Program-made: the position numbers and the translations under genes
Shown here: piece after piece, positions 61,101-64,000 of the stretch
Layout: every line of letters begins with the position of its first letter
Position numbering within the stretch: position 1 is the stretch's first letter
Assembly: GCF_001898575.1 (NCBI RefSeq)
Contig: NZ_MKUD01000031.1
Coordinates: 28,370 to 92,369 of the forward strand
Direction of reading: 5' to 3'
From: Spirosoma sp. 48-14
GTDB taxonomy: Bacteria > Bacteroidota > Bacteroidia > Cytophagales > Spirosomataceae
Length of the DNA: 64,000 bases
The notes under the pieces: model-generated
The model's database searches: none
What the model saw: only the letters and a program-made list of their open reading frames with translations
Told to the model about the DNA's origin: nothing

Positions 61101-61812
61101 TAAGGCTTTGCGTGAGGCAGAGTTAGCTGACTTGAAGCGTCAGAAAGCCGAGGAGGAGGCAACAAAACGAAAAGCGTTGGCTGTTCAGCAAACACTGGAT
61201 CTAGCGTCTGTTGTGTCAAACAATGCGGTAACCGTATCGAATTTAATATCGGCATCGGCTAAAGCGTTCGATAAGGCTATTTCGTCCACATTCAACCCCA
61301 TTCTCGGTGTAGTATTGGCCATTGGTGCTATTGCGACCATTTTCGCTACTGTTGCTGCGGTAACGGCTAAAGCTAAATCAATTACCAAGCTTCGTAAAGG
61401 GGGGCGTCTGAATGGCCCGTCGCATGAACACGGTGGAATTCGCGGAACGGGAGCATTCTCCGATATTGAGATTGAAGGCGGAGAGCATGTGACAAATGCT
61501 GAATCGTCGGATCGATTCGACAAAACGCTTGAAGCGCTCAATCTGAATGATCCGCGCAGAGCATTTCTGGCCCTTTTGAAAGAGGGGGGTATTGGGTTGC
61601 CTTCGGCTATCATTCAGCATATGACTCAGCCGGGTTTTAGTCATCAAAGTCCAATTGACTTTTCGACCATGGAACGGCATTTGTCTGATATGAATGACCG
61701 ACTATCGACCATTGAGCGGCACACTAAGCCTAGAAAACAGCAAACCGCATTAGGCAATAACCGAATTCTGGAAACGGATGGTACTAAGGAGACGATTCGG
61801 ACCATAAAGTGA
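58144..61812 (+). CDS. Tail tape measure protein
   Basis: A 1222-residue protein that sets tail length and is threaded through the tail tube. A coiled-coil N-terminus (about 1-150) is followed by the core domain typical of the TP901 family (about 175-420, including AAVDLETKTGIAASDIVEGF). Long Gln/Lys/Glu-rich coiled coils follow (about 540-1030), then a hydrophobic membrane-like segment near 1050-1080 (ILGVVLAIGAIATIFATVAA). The end is KLRKGGRLNGPSHEHGGIRG, usual for tape measures with a GG-H-GG motif. The tail length in nanometres should scale with this size. It starts two bases after the chaperone extension. Confidence 0.92.
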   Translation: MQDIDVRYNLDLDEFFKKMDLVSNRLGTVEDSLTGLKSTNPFVAANQSAQQLNTTLSTQGQIYQKIQATAEAFRQEQTRLKQIYAELKSKQAEFIAAGRYQELTAQLDLVKGRLAELKKGFPEITDEVEKLGKAGKSGSGGGIKGLVSELTTAISISFGVAEGMKLMVTESAKFGKGLSQLSALTGVTGKDLQFLADAAVDLETKTGIAASDIVEGFKLVGGIKPELLESKEALASVTEEVVALAQASGESLQDSATAAVGALNQFGEGADQAGRFVNVLAAGAKVGASEVRDTSEALKASGTAMKAAGLSFEEGNALIQSLAGVMIKGSEAGTALRNVILKLETDADKNLRPSIVGLDKALENAAAKYDTTTELTKVFGQENIVAARRILDTRGEIQKLTKDLTGTDTAYEQQRINLDNLSTDLDKLGTSFKGFFRELGDSQGGFLRFAIQSFTSFLTQLSSKTGEYRAFLRGFVTNFTGNVGMGIENGIAEYQRQQQANAAAASARAQNDEVRKVANQTVNSSITSRTNALVGSGIKKDDAAVQAAQEALSTAQDKLIQVRKQYNETASQLRTANTEQRKQLIQDGKLDALAIKQARENVAVATSALNRAKKDQAGRAAALRSALNEPLTADQKKAGKDAQKAAEDNYKLLLSAQDEYVKEYQKLEEQFGKDKLESLKKDQNAYILEQARLDKEELDAREAYFLRKLQLAAAKTTAINKLTGVREPVANTAVQLPADVKAQFDARRKEIDAEADRQIRINKIRQQAELIGLEKQTNETELKLFDAYWEERLLKEGKNSQLLLALIKKRDSDRNALVQDQLIRDQKAQEQISLSNIQLRVKGKDQTGAQFNRQNQLDEIATQTVSAENQIYGLTQQNDPKNTPEIKRLEAFVKALKDKRKEIELLGPVNRDIWDLLGVSKSFKDEAERQAFTQATELIKNAFQETTQVAIQASEERIAALDQQIQAKEEQIRIEEERDKEGYANNKALREAELADLKRQKAEEEATKRKALAVQQTLDLASVVSNNAVTVSNLISASAKAFDKAISSTFNPILGVVLAIGAIATIFATVAAVTAKAKSITKLRKGGRLNGPSHEHGGIRGTGAFSDIEIEGGEHVTNAESSDRFDKTLEALNLNDPRRAFLALLKEGGIGLPSAIIQHMTQPGFSHQSPIDFSTMERHLSDMNDRLSTIERHTKPRKQQTALGNNRILETDGTKETIRTIK

Positions 61813-61873
61813 TTGCTCTTACGGTATTACCATTTTTGATAGTACTCTACGATTGATATTATTATTTTGCATC

Positions 61874-63679
61874 ATGAAGCTATACGTCGAACTCCTACTG
61901 CCAGCCACTAACCCCGATTTGCCCCACAGTCGGCAGGTAAGTGCGGGTACGGACTGGAAATTTTCGACTCAGCTTCAGGATAACGAGCTCTTCTACCGAA
62001 CCAAGTTGCAGGGTGGATTAACCTTATCAGGTGACGACTTCGCCTGGTTACTACTCCAACGCGATCAGTTCCCCTGCTGCGTCGAGGTGTCGGTCAACGT
62101 GTATTCATCCGCCTGCGATTCATCTGATCTGGATCCGTTCTGGCCAGGGTACTTTAAACTAGACAGTGTTCGCTGGAACTTTACCGACTGTACGGCTGAA
62201 ATTCGAGAAATCTCCCCGCGCGATGGATACGATGCTTTGTTTCGGGCGTGGGAAAAGCCCATCAACTTACTGGAAGAAGATCCGCAGCGGGTGCCCTTTG
62301 TGGCGCTGTACGTCGATTTTCTGGTGACCTCGATTAATAATGATGGCGATGTAATCAGCACAGTTCCCGATGGTAATGCGCCGGGTACGGGCTACAACAA
62401 CTGGGAGCATGTCTATGAGCGGGGCATTCGGCTGAATTACGCGATTGACTACTTGCTCAGTAAATCCATCGAAAATACGAAGGCCGCATTTATTCCCGGC
62501 TTTACCTCCTCGTTTTACTTTGCCCTGATCAATCCGGTAACGGGGCGAAAGAACCTGGACAAACTGCTCCTGCACGGATCGGATGCCAAGCGGCCAGCCT
62601 CTACGCAACCTGCGGTCAAGATGGTGACCACGCTGAAAGAAATGCTGTACGAACTGCGCGCGCTGCATAATGTGTACTTTATGCTGGACAACGAGACGGG
62701 GCATCTGCGCATCGAACACTACAGCTGGTTTGCTACCCAGAGCTACGCGGCAACCAAAAAGGTTTCGCTGAATCTACTACGGTTTCCGGATTCGCTGGCC
62801 AAGGCCAATAACGAAAGTGTCGATCTGGAAAAGCTCTATGGCGTCGAAGAGCTGGTCATATCCAATAACTCGCCAGCAGCCTTTGCGGAATACAAAAAAG
62901 CCTCGGTTCGCTATGATGATGGATGCGTGGTTCGAAACGACAAAGGCGAAGTGCAAACCAACACGATGACCGCGCAGAAAATCTGGACAGCGCTCTATTG
63001 GGGGTATCGAAGTCCCGAATCCGTACCCGACGACAGTATTTTCCTCTGTGACATCGTGCCAGCCGGAACGTACGATAATTACCAGAGTCCGTACGCACAA
63101 ATGGCCATTGCCAGTAGTAACGCGGAGTATCCAGGCTACACGTCCGTACTGACAACCATCGGTCCCAACGGCTACCAGTCGGCGGCATTACTATTCATTG
63201 ATTACCATCGATACGGTCGATCGTTCACGGCTGGCATGGTCAACCAGGTCAAACAGGATGACGGTAGTTATTCGGGCGGACTTCGCATGGCCATGCTATC
63301 AACGACACCAACCCGTAAACAAGAAGGGATTGTTATTCCGATCTGCTGTTCGGATTTGCCGATCAATCTGGACGGCTACATCAAATCGAATCGGTTCACG
63401 TCGGCCAAACTCGATAAGGGCGTGTTCGATCCGGCCGCCGAAACGATCACAATGGACATCGTAGCCGGTTCGCGCTGTCAGCAGGTCATTACCAGCCCAG
63501 CCGATCCGGGTCAGGACTGCCCACCCAAAGGAACGGTACTGTCGGGCCGAAACGAACAAACCTACTGCGATCAAAATCAGGAGATCGTTCGAACGTACGT
63601 CGACATCATTTCCTACGCCGATGGTAACTGCGGAACCTATGAAATTCCTGGACCTACGATTTCAACCGGAGCCTGTTAA
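61874..63679 (+). CDS. Phage tail protein (baseplate or Dit-like candidate)
   Basis: A 601-residue protein immediately after the tape measure gene, where distal-tail and baseplate-hub genes usually lie. It opens KLYVELLLPATNPDLPHSRQ and is beta-rich through the N-terminal 200 residues. No lysozyme or peptidase motif is visible. Several cysteines cluster near the C-terminus (CQQVITSPADPGQDCPPKGT). The ATG at 61874 is preferred to 61853. The function is inferred from position. Confidence 0.55.
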   Translation: MKLYVELLLPATNPDLPHSRQVSAGTDWKFSTQLQDNELFYRTKLQGGLTLSGDDFAWLLLQRDQFPCCVEVSVNVYSSACDSSDLDPFWPGYFKLDSVRWNFTDCTAEIREISPRDGYDALFRAWEKPINLLEEDPQRVPFVALYVDFLVTSINNDGDVISTVPDGNAPGTGYNNWEHVYERGIRLNYAIDYLLSKSIENTKAAFIPGFTSSFYFALINPVTGRKNLDKLLLHGSDAKRPASTQPAVKMVTTLKEMLYELRALHNVYFMLDNETGHLRIEHYSWFATQSYAATKKVSLNLLRFPDSLAKANNESVDLEKLYGVEELVISNNSPAAFAEYKKASVRYDDGCVVRNDKGEVQTNTMTAQKIWTALYWGYRSPESVPDDSIFLCDIVPAGTYDNYQSPYAQMAIASSNAEYPGYTSVLTTIGPNGYQSAALLFIDYHRYGRSFTAGMVNQVKQDDGSYSGGLRMAMLSTTPTRKQEGIVIPICCSDLPINLDGYIKSNRFTSAKLDKGVFDPAAETITMDIVAGSRCQQVITSPADPGQDCPPKGTVLSGRNEQTYCDQNQEIVRTYVDIISYADGNCGTYEIPGPTISTGAC

Positions 63680-63690
63680 CTCTTACTCTC

Positions 63691-64000
63691 ATGCCAGCGC
63701 TGACAACCTTTGATGTTACGTTTGATTTCACCTTTGCCGGCATCACTTCGCCGGTCGATTCATTTCCTGCTGTTGGGGGCGATGGCTCGGGCGGAGTAAT
63801 GGGCGTATTCCTTCCGTTCTCGGAAGATCCGGGCAACATGGCGACCTGCTTTCAGCCATCAGGTCAGGCATGGGATGCCATCGAAGGCGTACCAATGAGC
63901 CTACCCGGTTACCTGTTACCGTTTATTGTGGCGGTACCACTGCCTGACGACGTCGAAGCATCAGCCTATTGTACGGAAAGTCCCAAGATCGTCGATGCGG
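63691..64000 (+). CDS. Phage tail protein, partial at right edge
   Basis: The frame from the ATG at 63691 is open to the end of the window (103 codons). It begins MPALTTFDVTFDFTFAGITS and is beta-rich with Gly/Pro/Asp turns (VGGDGSGGVMGVFLPFSEDP), as in tail or receptor-binding proteins. It follows the tail-protein gene by 11 bases. The protein continues beyond the window, so nothing more can be said. Confidence 0.6.
   Translation, partial: MPALTTFDVTFDFTFAGITSPVDSFPAVGGDGSGGVMGVFLPFSEDPGNMATCFQPSGQAWDAIEGVPMSLPGYLLPFIVAVPLPDDVEASAYCTESPKIVDA

Larger units (their letters stand above)
43027..64000 (+). mobile_element. Tailed-phage prophage, truncated by window edge
   Basis: A continuous phage genome: repressor, small early genes, HNH endonuclease, cytosine methyltransferase, second repressor, terminase small and large subunits, portal-like protein, head-tail genes, tail chaperone with frameshift, tape measure and tail proteins. 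The order matches long-tailed (siphovirus-like) phages with a head-first late operon. No integrase, excisionase or lysis gene is in view; they may lie beyond position 64000. Nearly all structural genes are on the forward strand. Confidence 0.88.

Noticed and set aside
1..64000. CRISPR arrays, tRNA and rRNA genes
   Set aside because: No regularly spaced direct repeats, no cloverleaf with CCA end and no rRNA sequence were seen on reading through; a covariance-model scan was not possible here.

Overview
The window reads as a Bacteroidota chromosome, most likely Cytophagales and probably Spirosoma or a close relative. The evidence is a SusC/SusD pair, promoters of the Bacteroidota TAnnTTTG type, almost no Shine-Dalgarno sequences, LytTR/HisKA_2 signalling, a GH130 enzyme and a moderately GC-rich coding style. 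The genus is inferred, not proven.

Positions 1-6600 are ordinary chromosome: the end of a membrane protein, sigma-54 (rpoN), nicotinate phosphoribosyltransferase, and a TPR sensor kinase with its LytTR response regulator. Positions 6736-19983 look like an organophosphonate/organophosphate locus. It holds a phosphonatase-type HAD hydrolase, a phosphonate-linked FAD oxidoreductase, a SusC/SusD outer-membrane importer, a calcineurin-like phosphoesterase, a PhnZ-type diiron oxygenase, a beta-propeller/phosphoesterase fusion and a DUF5690-type MFS permease. A plausible scheme is import through SusCD, trimming of phosphoesters outside the cytoplasm, then C-P cleavage inside. No phnY is seen.

After nadE comes an AT-rich two-gene module resembling the Septu defence system (PtuA ATPase plus PtuB HNH) with its own promoter. 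Next is an operon of a SNF2 helicase, an XPB/Helicase_C_3-like protein and an EamA transporter. Positions 30000-42900 hold housekeeping and envelope genes: OmpA-like protein, an ABC-2 permease fused to a degenerate M1 peptidase, GH130, isochorismate synthase, CorA, MscS, a DUF6600-type protein and truA. Several intergenic palindromic repeats sit between convergent genes.

From about 43000 to the right edge is a tailed prophage, cut by the window. It runs from a repressor with operator-like repeats, through a chain of small early genes joined by ATGA overlaps and a cytosine-C5 methyltransferase, to a second repressor, terminase, a portal-like protein, head and tail genes and the tape measure. 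Two features stand out. An HNH endonuclease gene is inserted at the 5' end of the methyltransferase gene, leaving behind a short remnant of the older start including half of motif I. The tail-assembly chaperone gene carries a canonical -1 slippery heptamer (TTTAAAA) followed by a start-less overlapping reading frame just before the tape measure gene. No integrase, lysis gene, tRNA, rRNA or CRISPR array was seen.
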